In this document: positions 1-5,791 of the stretch, piece after piece | Layout of the letters: each line of letters begins with the position of its first letter | Numbering within the stretch: position 1 is the first letter of the stretch | DNA from: Flavipsychrobacter stenotrophus | Lineage (GTDB): Bacteria > Bacteroidota > Bacteroidia > Chitinophagales > Chitinophagaceae | Length of the DNA stretch: 7,640 bases | Assembly: GCA_947379685.1 (NCBI GenBank) | Contig: CANCOG010000236.1 | Span: 1 to 7,640, forward strand | Direction of reading: 5' to 3' | Notes under the pieces: model-generated | What the model was told of the DNA's origin: nothing | The model's database searches: none | Seen by the model: the letters and a program-made list of their open reading frames with translations, nothing else | Program-made: the position numbers and the translations under genes

Positions 1-152
1 GGGGAAGGCAGCAGGTTTTTATGGATGCGACTGGTAAATGGCAGGCAACAGTGCTCAATGCACTCTCCAACGGAACGTTGGAAGTGCAATTAGATAGTGG
101 TGACATTGTGCACTTCCATCATGGGCAGATCCTGTGGGATTATGGGCAATAG
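1..152 (+). CDS. Probable C-terminal end of biotin--[acetyl-CoA-carboxylase] ligase (partial)
   Basis: The gene enters from the left edge, so only its last 49 codons are visible (reading frame starting at base 3, stop TAG at 150-152). The visible peptide has two hydrophobic beta-like stretches (WQATVLNAL, then TLEVQLDSGDIVHFHHGQI) and ends in LWDYGQ. This matches the small SH3-like barrel at the end of BirA-type biotin ligases. There, a short strand after an RGQ-like segment is followed by a 'gxLxVxxxdGxxxxfxxGxixW' pattern. In the family this domain helps bind ATP and the acceptor protein, while the catalytic domain lies upstream and cannot be seen here. The assignment rests on a short, poorly conserved domain and is a best guess. 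Another protein ending in a small beta-barrel is possible. The next gene begins 37 bases downstream on the same strand. Confidence 0.45.
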   Translation, partial: GRQQVFMDATGKWQATVLNALSNGTLEVQLDSGDIVHFHHGQILWDYGQ

Positions 153-189
153 CTTTTGAAGTGATCTTTTATAAAAATTGAACAAATAG

Positions 190-555
190 ATGGCGAAACA
201 GAACAAGTACAATATTGCTGACGATAAAATTGAAGCATACGACCGGCTTATCGCTACTTGTCCCCAAATTGAGCGCAAAGGTGCCAATGTGCCGTACACT
301 TCGGTAAACGGGCATATGTTCACAATGCTCGATGACCAGGGGACTTTGGCAATAAGGTTACCTAAGGATACGGTTGATGCATTCCTGAAGAAATATAATT
401 CATCGCTGCATGTTGCTTATGGAATCACACGTAAAGATTATGTGGTAGTGCCTGATGAGCTCCTGCAAAAAACGGATGAACTTAAGCCCTACCTGGAATT
501 GAGTTTTGAACACTTCAGCAAATTAAGACCTAAGCCAACCACTAAGAAGAAGTGA
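190..555 (+). CDS. TfoX/Sxy N-terminal-domain family protein
   Basis: This 121-residue cytosolic protein has no signal peptide or membrane segment. It matches the short stand-alone TfoX N-terminal-domain family. The visible signature runs through most of the protein: a helix (residues 13-24), then KGANVPYTSVNGHMF (30-44), a strand with LAIRLP (53-58), an AFLKKY helix (64-69), a YG...KDYVVVP segment (77-88), a helix with LKPYLELSF (98-106), and a Lys/Pro-rich tail, RPKPTTKKK. In gamma-proteobacteria the TfoX domain belongs to a competence regulator. The stand-alone versions, common in Bacteroidota and other phyla, have no proven function, so no link to competence should be inferred. ATG at 190 is the natural start because the conserved domain begins soon after. 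No Shine-Dalgarno is visible and the leader is A/T-rich (AAAAATTGAACAAATAG). The gene may be co-transcribed with the upstream partial gene. Confidence 0.8.
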   Translation: MAKQNKYNIADDKIEAYDRLIATCPQIERKGANVPYTSVNGHMFTMLDDQGTLAIRLPKDTVDAFLKKYNSSLHVAYGITRKDYVVVPDELLQKTDELKPYLELSFEHFSKLRPKPTTKKK

Positions 556-567
556 AGTGTTTATGGC

Positions 568-594
568 AAAAAAATTGCCCCGCTTCCGGGGCAA
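568..594 (-). terminator. Intrinsic terminator of the DUF4468-like gene
   Basis: An 8-bp perfect stem, TTGCCCCG (575-582) with CGGGGCAA (587-594), closes a CTTC tetraloop. On the minus strand it is followed directly by seven Ts, the complement of AAAAAAA at 568-574. This is a textbook rho-independent terminator 26 bases past the stop codon of the minus-strand gene ending at 621. On the plus strand the stem lies 19 bases after the TfoX-like gene, but no U-run follows it there. It would stop plus-strand transcripts weakly at best, although it may still protect their 3' ends. Confidence 0.88.
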
Positions 595-620
595 CCAAAG
601 TACGCTATGAATGGTTTGAG

Positions 621-1175
621 CTATTTACTGGCAGTTTCCGAGCCTGCTTTGCCTGACATAGTCTTATACACTTTTTTTAGTTCGTCCATATTGGTACTAT
701 GAAAGATGGCCAGCAACTGTTTGGCACTTCCGTCATTATTTTTTGCCGCAGCAAGGCGTTTGGCAATATTTATCTCCAGATCCTGATGTTCAATGGTGAA
801 ATCGTGCAAAACAACATCATACCTGCTGCCTTTAACAGTGATATCCAACCAGTAATTCACCGTATACTGATCATCGGGATTGTTTGTGTTTTTTATACTG
901 AACGCATAGGTGCCTGCGGCGGTTGTCGTGTGTTTGCCCACTTTTTTTACCAGATCAGAACCAAAAACATTCTTAAAGAAATTCTCTTCGTTTGCTGCAA
1001 GTTGTTCAGCTGTGGTCTCATCTTCAAGTCTTACAGTGGTATCATAGTAAGGGACGCTTGACTTGGTTGGGATCCTGTCAACAACAGTATTAATGAACTC
1101 ATACCTTTTACCCAGGTTTTGAGCCGATGACTGAAGTGTAGCAGCTGTCATTAGGAGGAGTAAAGTCTTTTTCAT
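621..1175 (-). CDS. Secreted protein with DUF4468-like domain
   Basis: The 184-residue product begins with a clear Sec signal peptide (MKK, then LLLLMTAATLQSSA). Likely cleavage is after Ala18, before QN, a common pattern in Bacteroidota exported proteins. There is no lipobox cysteine and no further membrane segment, so the mature protein should be periplasmic or secreted. Residues 60-75 (NFFKNVFG) and 88-130, with AFSIKN, YTVNYWLDITVKGSRYDVVLHDFTIEH, resemble DUF4468, a TBP-like-fold domain common in this phylum. In that domain a 'V.Y.L.I.vK.gRYr..l.df' core follows an NFxxxV-like helix. The function of the family is unknown. The C-terminus (residues 135-176) is a charged helical region. ATG at 1175 directly precedes the signal peptide, and its leader is A/C-rich without Shine-Dalgarno. 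The gene has its own promoter and terminator and is therefore probably monocistronic, divergent from the LtaS-like gene. DUF4468 membership is moderately sure; export is very likely. Confidence 0.78.
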   Translation of the reverse strand: MKKTLLLLMTAATLQSSAQNLGKRYEFINTVVDRIPTKSSVPYYDTTVRLEDETTAEQLAANEENFFKNVFGSDLVKKVGKHTTTAAGTYAFSIKNTNNPDDQYTVNYWLDITVKGSRYDVVLHDFTIEHQDLEINIAKRLAAAKNNDGSAKQLLAIFHSTNMDELKKVYKTMSGKAGSETASK

Positions 1176-1255
1176 GAATTTTGTTTTAGTTGGTTGAGTG
1201 ATTGTTTTGGTTTCTATGTTTTTTGTTAATTGGCTTATGTTATTATGAATTTACA

Positions 1256-1289
1256 CAAAGATACGTATCATTAGTGAATCATTAACAAA
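1256..1289 (-). promoter_or_regulatory. Bacteroidota-type promoter for the DUF4468-like gene
   Basis: Read on the minus strand, TTTG (1289-1286) is followed after 22 bases by TATCTTTG (1263-1256). The second element matches the Bacteroidota -7 consensus TAnnTTTG exactly, and the first matches the -33 element. Transcription would start near 1250, giving a leader of about 75 nt. That leader is rich in A and C and almost free of G, typical of start regions in this phylum. The assignment rests on consensus and position only. Confidence 0.6.
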
Positions 1290-1310
1290 TTTTCTAAAAA
1301 AAATTTATCT

Positions 1311-1354
1311 TTTTTCGGAAGTTCCCTTCATGGCAATAAAAACTTCCTGAAAAA
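1311..1354. repeat. 13-bp inverted repeat between the two divergent promoters (candidate operator)
   Basis: The left arm TTTTTCGGAAGTT (1311-1323) pairs with the right arm AACTTCCTGAAAAA (1341-1354). That gives 13 base pairs with one unpaired T (1348) and a 17-base centre. The repeat lies outside both predicted transcripts, between the minus-strand promoter (1256-1289) and the plus-strand -7 element (1367-1374). Its right arm covers the place where the plus-strand -33 element should be, about 1341-1348. That placement suits a repressor or activator site. If an unseen upstream promoter reads through, it would instead form a hairpin in the leader of the LtaS-like gene. The repeat is visible directly; the regulatory role is inferred. 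Confidence 0.5.
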
Positions 1355-1366
1355 TTAATGTTGGCT

Positions 1367-1374
1367 TAATTTTG
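1367..1374 (+). promoter_or_regulatory. Candidate -7 element for the LtaS-like gene, nearly abutting its start codon
   Basis: TAATTTTG matches the Bacteroidota TAnnTTTG element exactly and ends only five bases before the ATG at 1380. With usual spacing, transcription would begin at or within a few bases of that ATG, giving a leaderless or near-leaderless mRNA. No good TTTG/TTG -33 element is found at the expected distance; that position is taken by the right arm of the inverted repeat. It may be activator-dependent, or a chance match in T-rich DNA. Confidence 0.4.
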
Positions 1375-1379
1375 CCTTA

Positions 1380-3350
1380 ATGAAACAACGGATTCCGACT
1401 GCCATCAAATACTTGCTTCATGTTTTCGTGACAGGTATCCTGTTTTTTACAATTTTTCGGATAGTCCTGAACCTAACCAATCTGAAATCGCTGGAGGCAA
1501 TCCCTCATGCAGGTAAATTTATTGTACAGAGCATGTGGATGGGTTTCAGATTCGATACCGTAATCAGCGGATACATACTTGCGCTCCCTGCTGTAGTGTT
1601 AGTGTTCGCCGAATTATTTAAAGTATTGGGCCGTCGACTGTTATTATTCTTCCATTGGTTTGTGGCTATCCTATATAGTTTGAGTTTCTTTATTTGTACC
1701 GCTGATATCCCATTCTTTAATAACTATAATAACCGGTTGAACATTACAATACTAAACTGGACCTCATCACCAGGTTTCATGATCAAGATGATTGTTCAGG
1801 ATAAGGTGCTGCTCGGGTATTTCTTCTTTTATGTTGTTCTTACAGTCTCTTTTATTGTGGTGCTCACCCGTGTTTACAAAAAGTATGCTGACCTCCTCAA
1901 GGATGTAAAAGTTAACCCGATCCCCGGTTTCGTGTGGAAATACAGTATTTCGCTGGTGTTTTTTTCATTGATGTTCCTGGGGATCAGGGGGCGGACAGAT
2001 GAAAAATCGCCAATTGTAGTTGGGACAGCTTATTTCTGTAGCTACGATTTTCTTAACCAGGCTGGCCTAAACCCGGTCTATACATTTATGCAGAGTTGGC
2101 TGGATGGTATGAAGGATGGCAATAAGAAGCTGGAATTCATGAATGACCAGGAAGCTATCGGGAATGTACAAGACTATTTAGGAGTGTCGCATTCTTCGCA
2201 GTTTGCTAGTTACCCGTTATTCAGAAATATTTCGGGCCGGACTCCAGCTCAGCGATATAATGTGGTGGTGGTGCTCATGGAAAGTATGAGCGCTTTTTAT
2301 TTGGCTCATTTCGGCAACTCTTCAAACCTTACACCAAATCTTGACAGCCTCGCTGACAGAGGGTATTTTTTTTCCAATTTCTATTCTGCAGGAATTCATA
2401 CCTTCAATGGTATCTTTTCCTCTCTTTATTCCTATCCGGCTCTTATGGCGCGGCATACAATGGAGGGGACGGTTATTCCTGCTTATACGGGTTTACCTTT
2501 CTTCTTAAAACAACGAGGCTATGAAACTATATTTTTCATGACCCACGATGACCAATTCGATAATATTGGTGGTTTTCTTACTGCTAACCATGTGCAAACA
2601 ATCATTAGCAAGAAGGACTATCCATCCGAACAGGTAATGAGCACACTAGGTGTGCCAGATCATTACATGTTCAATTACGCTATCCCAAAGTTGAATGACT
2701 ATTATAACCAGCACAAGCCATTTCTGGCTATTTTGATGACCACTTCCAATCATAACCCGTATGTGATCCCAACAGATATTCCTTTTAAACCTGCCCACAC
2801 CGATGTGCGCGGCGGATGTGTGGAATATGCAGATTGGGCAATTGGTTATTTTATGCAGCAAGCGAGGCAACAACCATGGTTCAGCAATACCATATTTGTT
2901 TTCACGGGTGATCACGGTGCCTACGAGGGCAGTAATTTTGGAGACCTGCCTATTAATTACAGCCATGTGCCATGTATCATTTTAATGCCTCCCGACGTGA
3001 CTGCGGAACCGAGAAAAATCACTTCGCCGGCAGGGCAGGTAGATATTTTCCCGACTATAGCCGGATTATTGGGCGGAGATTACACCAACAACACGATGGG
3101 GATGGATGTTCTGAACGAACGGCGGTCTATGATATCATTTAGCCAGGACGACAAACTATGTGCAGCCGATTCCAATCAGCTTTATGTATGGCACACGCGT
3201 GGAAATGAAAGTATATTTAATTTACAAGACGGGAAGGAGCAATTACCCTTAAACAGAGCCAAGGCGGATTCTATGAAAAAGTACGCTTTCAGTACTGTTC
3301 AGGCTGCACAATGGATGTTGTATAATAAGGCTACAGGGCAGCCTAAGTAA
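1380..3350 (+). CDS. LtaS-like sulfatase-fold membrane protein (phosphoglycerol/phosphoethanolamine transferase family)
   Basis: This 656-residue protein has the layout of the lipoteichoic-acid-synthase/MdoB family. About five N-terminal membrane segments (roughly residues 11-31, 62-82, 86-106, 143-163, 187-203) precede an extracytoplasmic alkaline-phosphatase-superfamily domain (about 292-570). Catalytic features are in place: VVVLMES with the metal-binding Glu301; HTF with Thr341 as the expected nucleophile; LGVPDH (423-428); TTSNHNPY with His458; and FTGDHG with metal ligands Asp511 and His512. In relatives the nucleophile takes a phospho-head-group from a phospholipid and transfers it to an envelope acceptor. 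Bacteroidota have no lipoteichoic acid, so the real acceptor (glycan, lipid A or other) cannot be named. The start fits because membrane segment 1 begins about ten residues later. It may be transcribed from the -7 element just upstream. It converges with folP, with 22 bases between the stop codons. The family assignment is firm; substrate is unknown. Confidence 0.88.
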   Translation: MKQRIPTAIKYLLHVFVTGILFFTIFRIVLNLTNLKSLEAIPHAGKFIVQSMWMGFRFDTVISGYILALPAVVLVFAELFKVLGRRLLLFFHWFVAILYSLSFFICTADIPFFNNYNNRLNITILNWTSSPGFMIKMIVQDKVLLGYFFFYVVLTVSFIVVLTRVYKKYADLLKDVKVNPIPGFVWKYSISLVFFSLMFLGIRGRTDEKSPIVVGTAYFCSYDFLNQAGLNPVYTFMQSWLDGMKDGNKKLEFMNDQEAIGNVQDYLGVSHSSQFASYPLFRNISGRTPAQRYNVVVVLMESMSAFYLAHFGNSSNLTPNLDSLADRGYFFSNFYSAGIHTFNGIFSSLYSYPALMARHTMEGTVIPAYTGLPFFLKQRGYETIFFMTHDDQFDNIGGFLTANHVQTIISKKDYPSEQVMSTLGVPDHYMFNYAIPKLNDYYNQHKPFLAILMTTSNHNPYVIPTDIPFKPAHTDVRGGCVEYADWAIGYFMQQARQQPWFSNTIFVFTGDHGAYEGSNFGDLPINYSHVPCIILMPPDVTAEPRKITSPAGQVDIFPTIAGLLGGDYTNNTMGMDVLNERRSMISFSQDDKLCAADSNQLYVWHTRGNESIFNLQDGKEQLPLNRAKADSMKKYAFSTVQAAQWMLYNKATGQPK

Positions 3351-3372
3351 AATTGTTGTGTCTTGTTGCCTA

Positions 3373-4212
3373 TTATCCTCGGAGCAGTTCCCAAAGCTTA
3401 ATCGCTTCCATTGCTTCCTTAACGTCGTGTACCCTGAGTATATGTGCGCCTTGCTGTAATGCTACCATGTGTAAAGCTGTAGTTCCGTTGAGTGCATGAT
3501 CTGGGTTAACTTTCAGCGCTTTACAAATCATTGATTTTCGGGAAATGCCAGCCAGAATGGGGCGGCCAAGAATAGCAAAAGTGTGCAATTGTTGCAACAA
3601 CTGAAAATTATGTTCGAGCGTTTTCCCAAACCCAAACCCGGGATCTACGATAACATCTTTAATTCCCAGCCTGTTACAATCTTCCAAAAGCAACCTGAGA
3701 TAGTCGCGAACTTCCCACACAGCATCTTGATATGTAGGGTTTTGTTGCATAGTTTCTGGCGTACCTTGCATGTGCATAGCAATATAGGGCACTTGGAGTG
3801 TGGCAACCATTTCTAGTAATTGTGTATCGAATCGGGAGCCGCTAACATCGTTCACAATGGAAGCGCCAGCCATAACTGCTTCTTTTGCTACTAATGAATT
3901 ATATGTGTCTACCGAAAACCATGCATCGGGAAAGCGGTTTGCCAGTGTGGTAATTACCGGAATTACCCGTCGCAATTCTTCTTCAGGATCAATAAGTTTT
4001 TGTCCTGGCTTTGTACTTGCACCTCCAATGTCAAGGATCGTCGCACCTTGTTCCAGCATCTTTTCGGCATTAGCCAGCAAGTTTTCAACATAGCCGGCCT
4101 GGGTACCTGTAAAGAAGCTATCGGGAGTGGCATTTAAAATGCCCATCACTTTAGGTGAGGAGAGATCAAGTATTCGTCCCTTACTGCTTATGGTTGTAGA
4201 TGTAGGTAGCAA
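3373..4212 (-). CDS. folP: Dihydropteroate synthase (folate biosynthesis)
   Basis: FolP condenses 6-hydroxymethyl-7,8-dihydropterin pyrophosphate with p-aminobenzoate in the cytosol and is the sulfonamide target. The 279-residue product is full length for the TIM-barrel family. Motifs in order are VMGILNATPDSFF (22-34, with Asn27), DIGGASTKPG (61-70, loop 2), FSVDT (99-103), IVNDVSG (119-125), MHMQG (146-150), DPGFGFGKT (190-198), AGISRKS (221-227, Lys226) and LRVHDV (259-264, Arg260, His262). Loop 1 reads SFFTGTQ rather than the SFSDGG common elsewhere, and loop 2 has Ala65 and Lys68 where Glu and Arg are usual. No ATG lies between the upstream in-frame TAA and Met23, which sits inside the first conserved strand, so translation probably begins at the TTG at 4212-4210. 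A weak -7-like TACCTTTA (4239-4232) precedes it, without a convincing -33. The function is very likely intact. Confidence 0.95.
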   Translation of the reverse strand: MLPTSTTISSKGRILDLSSPKVMGILNATPDSFFTGTQAGYVENLLANAEKMLEQGATILDIGGASTKPGQKLIDPEEELRRVIPVITTLANRFPDAWFSVDTYNSLVAKEAVMAGASIVNDVSGSRFDTQLLEMVATLQVPYIAMHMQGTPETMQQNPTYQDAVWEVRDYLRLLLEDCNRLGIKDVIVDPGFGFGKTLEHNFQLLQQLHTFAILGRPILAGISRKSMICKALKVNPDHALNGTTALHMVALQQGAHILRVHDVKEAMEAIKLWELLRG

Positions 4213-4409
4213 TAGTTCTTTTTTAGGATGTTAAAGGTAAAAGAAATTAACTGGTCGATAACTGGACCAATTCATCATAGCCTGGCATTTCATGAAAGCT
4301 GCTTTGTTAAAGTTAACTAAAGCTGCAACTTATGAACGCATTGCAGCATTTAGAAGTGTATGCTGGCCGGCTGGGTTACTCGCTAGTTTATTTGTAGCTG
4401 ATTTTAACA

Positions 4410-4439
4410 TTTGTATTTTGATATAACCGTGTATGTTTG
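4410..4439 (+). promoter_or_regulatory. Bacteroidota-type promoter, distal, for the DoxX-like operon or an untranslated RNA
   Basis: TTTG (4410-4413) is followed after 18 bases by TATGTTTG (4432-4439), an exact match to both consensus elements at accepted spacing. Start of transcription would be near 4445. This leaves a leader of about 200 nt before the ATG at 4643, long enough to hold regulatory structure. This is the best consensus match in the window. It could also drive a short untranslated RNA. Confidence 0.5.
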
Positions 4440-4584
4440 GGTAATAAAAATATAGTTTTACAAAATACAGTGGGGAAGTAGCAGGAGCGTTTTAAATCTG
4501 ATGGCAATGTTTTGTTAATGACTTTATCAGAAACATTATTTCAATTGCTGCCGATTTTTAAAAATGATTGTTATTTTTACGCAG

Positions 4585-4613
4585 TTGAGTAATGGCATAC
4601 GTTAGTAGAATTG
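4585..4613 (+). promoter_or_regulatory. Candidate proximal promoter of the DoxX-like operon
   Basis: TTG (4585-4587), an 18-base spacer, then TAGAATTG (4606-4613) gives a one-mismatch version of the Bacteroidota consensus. The predicted start is near 4619, giving a leader of about 24 nt before the ATG at 4643. It would make the distal promoter at 4410-4439 a second, long-leader start. Confidence 0.4.
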
Positions 4614-4642
4614 TAAATTTTTAACATTATAATTTATTTTCA

Positions 4643-5791
4643 ATGAAGTACCTTATATGGCTTTTACGAATTGCACTTGGTTGCCTGTTCATTTTCTCCG
4701 GAATTGTGAAAGCCAATGACCCCATGGGCCTGGTTTATAAAATGAATGAAATTTTCGAAGTGTGGGGCATGAATTGGATGATCAATTATTCCTTTGCACT
4801 TTCAGTGGGCATGATCGCATTCGAAATTATTGCCGGTGTGGCCATGATGGTGGGTAACTCGTTCAGGTTGTGGGTCACTCTTATGTTGCTGATCAATATT
4901 TTCTATACTTTTCTTACCTGGTATGCTTGGAGCTCAGGAAAAGTAAAGGAGTGCGGCTGCTTCGGAGATTGTATAAAGCTTTCTAATTCAGCTACTTTCT
5001 ATAAAGATGTTGCTCTTACGGCTGTCTCGCTCTTCTTGTGGATATTCAGATATCGGGTGTTTGCAATATTCCAGAAACCAATGATCAATGCGGCTATTGT
5101 AGGTGCGTCCGCAGTATTTATTTTCGGTTTCCAATGGTGGACTTTGCATCACTTGCCCATTCATGATTGCCTTGCTTACAAAGTGAACAACAATCTTTGG
5201 GAGAAAATGCATTCCGCTCCAGGAGCTACAGAAGCTGTGTATTCTACAGTGCTTGTGTATGAAAAGAACAATGTGAAAAAGGAATTTACACAGGAAGAAT
5301 ACATGGCTCAGAAGCTTTGGGAAGATACAAAGTGGAAATTTGTAGACAGTAAAACAACATTGATAAAAGAGGGTTCTGGCCTGCCTGAAATTCCTCACGA
5401 TTTCATGCTCAACGGGTTCGATGACGAAGACTATACGGAGAAAGTACTGACTGCAAAGGGCTATACCTTCCTCTGGTTTGTGCGTGACCCTGCCAAGGTA
5501 AACGTTAAAGACATGGAAAGGATCAAAAATATTATTGCAAAATCTGCTTCAATGCATGTGAAATTTTATGTGCTTTGTTCAGCTGGCATCGATGTTTGCA
5601 AAACCTACCAGGAAGTTTGGGGAATGAAGGATGTGACATTCTTTACATTGGACGGAGTCGTTAGCAAAACCGCCATGCGTACTGACCCGGGATTGATGTT
5701 GCTCAATGATGGTACAGTAGTGAACAAATGGAGCTACCTCGATTATCCTAAAGATATTGTTCTCGACAACGGTAAACTTAATACCAAGTAG
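4643..5791 (+). CDS. DoxX/MauE-like membrane protein with thioredoxin-like C-terminus (BT_3928-type family)
   Basis: The 382-residue protein starts with a DoxX/MauE-type membrane domain. It has segments at about 4-22, 50-70, 75-95, 121-138 and 148-168. The sequence FSGIVKANDP (18-27) is typical of the domain, and the motif CGCFGDC (104-110) has three cysteines at a membrane boundary. The C-terminal half (about 195-375) is soluble. It resembles the periplasmic domain of BT_3928-type Bacteroidota proteins, including the late signature TDPGLMLLNDGTVVNKW (347-363), which looks like a thioredoxin-fold strand pair. No CxxC motif is present there; its cysteines are Cys311 and Cys319. MauE-like proteins are linked to disulfide or quinone redox in the membrane, and the role of this family is not established. 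ATG at 4643 directly precedes the first membrane segment. The stop codon overlaps the next gene's GTG by one base. The family call is firm; the redox role is inference. Confidence 0.85.
   Translation: MKYLIWLLRIALGCLFIFSGIVKANDPMGLVYKMNEIFEVWGMNWMINYSFALSVGMIAFEIIAGVAMMVGNSFRLWVTLMLLINIFYTFLTWYAWSSGKVKECGCFGDCIKLSNSATFYKDVALTAVSLFLWIFRYRVFAIFQKPMINAAIVGASAVFIFGFQWWTLHHLPIHDCLAYKVNNNLWEKMHSAPGATEAVYSTVLVYEKNNVKKEFTQEEYMAQKLWEDTKWKFVDSKTTLIKEGSGLPEIPHDFMLNGFDDEDYTEKVLTAKGYTFLWFVRDPAKVNVKDMERIKNIIAKSASMHVKFYVLCSAGIDVCKTYQEVWGMKDVTFFTLDGVVSKTAMRTDPGLMLLNDGTVVNKWSYLDYPKDIVLDNGKLNTK

Larger units (their letters stand above)
4213..4642. other. 430-base divergent intergenic region without a credible gene
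   Basis: This stretch separates folP (minus) from the DoxX-like gene (plus). It is A/T-rich, has frequent stops in every frame, and contains no ORF I would defend. It carries two candidate plus-strand promoters (listed separately). It also has an 8-base direct repeat AAAGCTGC (4295-4302, 4319-4326) and a small imperfect hairpin from GCTTTGTTAA (4301-4310) with TTAACTAAAGC (4313-4323). The palindrome ATTTTTAAAAAT lies at 4554-4565. Two overlapping, mutually exclusive short pairings also occur: TCTGAT 4497-4502 with ATCAGA 4526-4531, and AATGTTT 4506-4512 with AAACATT 4531-4537. In DNA this A/T-rich, such short repeats may be chance. I do not recognise any riboswitch or RNA gene in it. Confidence 0.6.

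Noticed and set aside
90..323. Minus-strand 77-codon open frame across the start of the TfoX-like gene
   Set aside because: It overlaps two plus-strand genes with family-like sequence and has no promoter or homology signal.
699..1061. Plus-strand 120-codon open frame antisense to the DUF4468-like gene
   Set aside because: It is the complement of a gene with signal peptide, promoter and terminator. The translated peptide is Cys/Ile/Phe-rich without domain-like pattern.
3328..3344. Hairpin AGGCT-N7-AGCCT at the end of the LtaS-like gene
   Set aside because: It has only 5 bp, lies inside the coding region before the stop and is not followed by a U-run, so it is not a credible terminator.
4252..4269. 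TGGTC...GACCA inverted repeat and AACTGG direct repeat upstream of folP
   Set aside because: The arms are only 5-6 bases long and not placed on a convincing promoter, so they are compatible with chance.
4332..4397. Short plus-strand frame (21 codons, starting MNALQHLEVYAGRLG) in the folP-DoxX gap
   Set aside because: It is very short, has no family pattern and lies upstream of the consensus promoter at 4410-4439. A chance frame is more likely.
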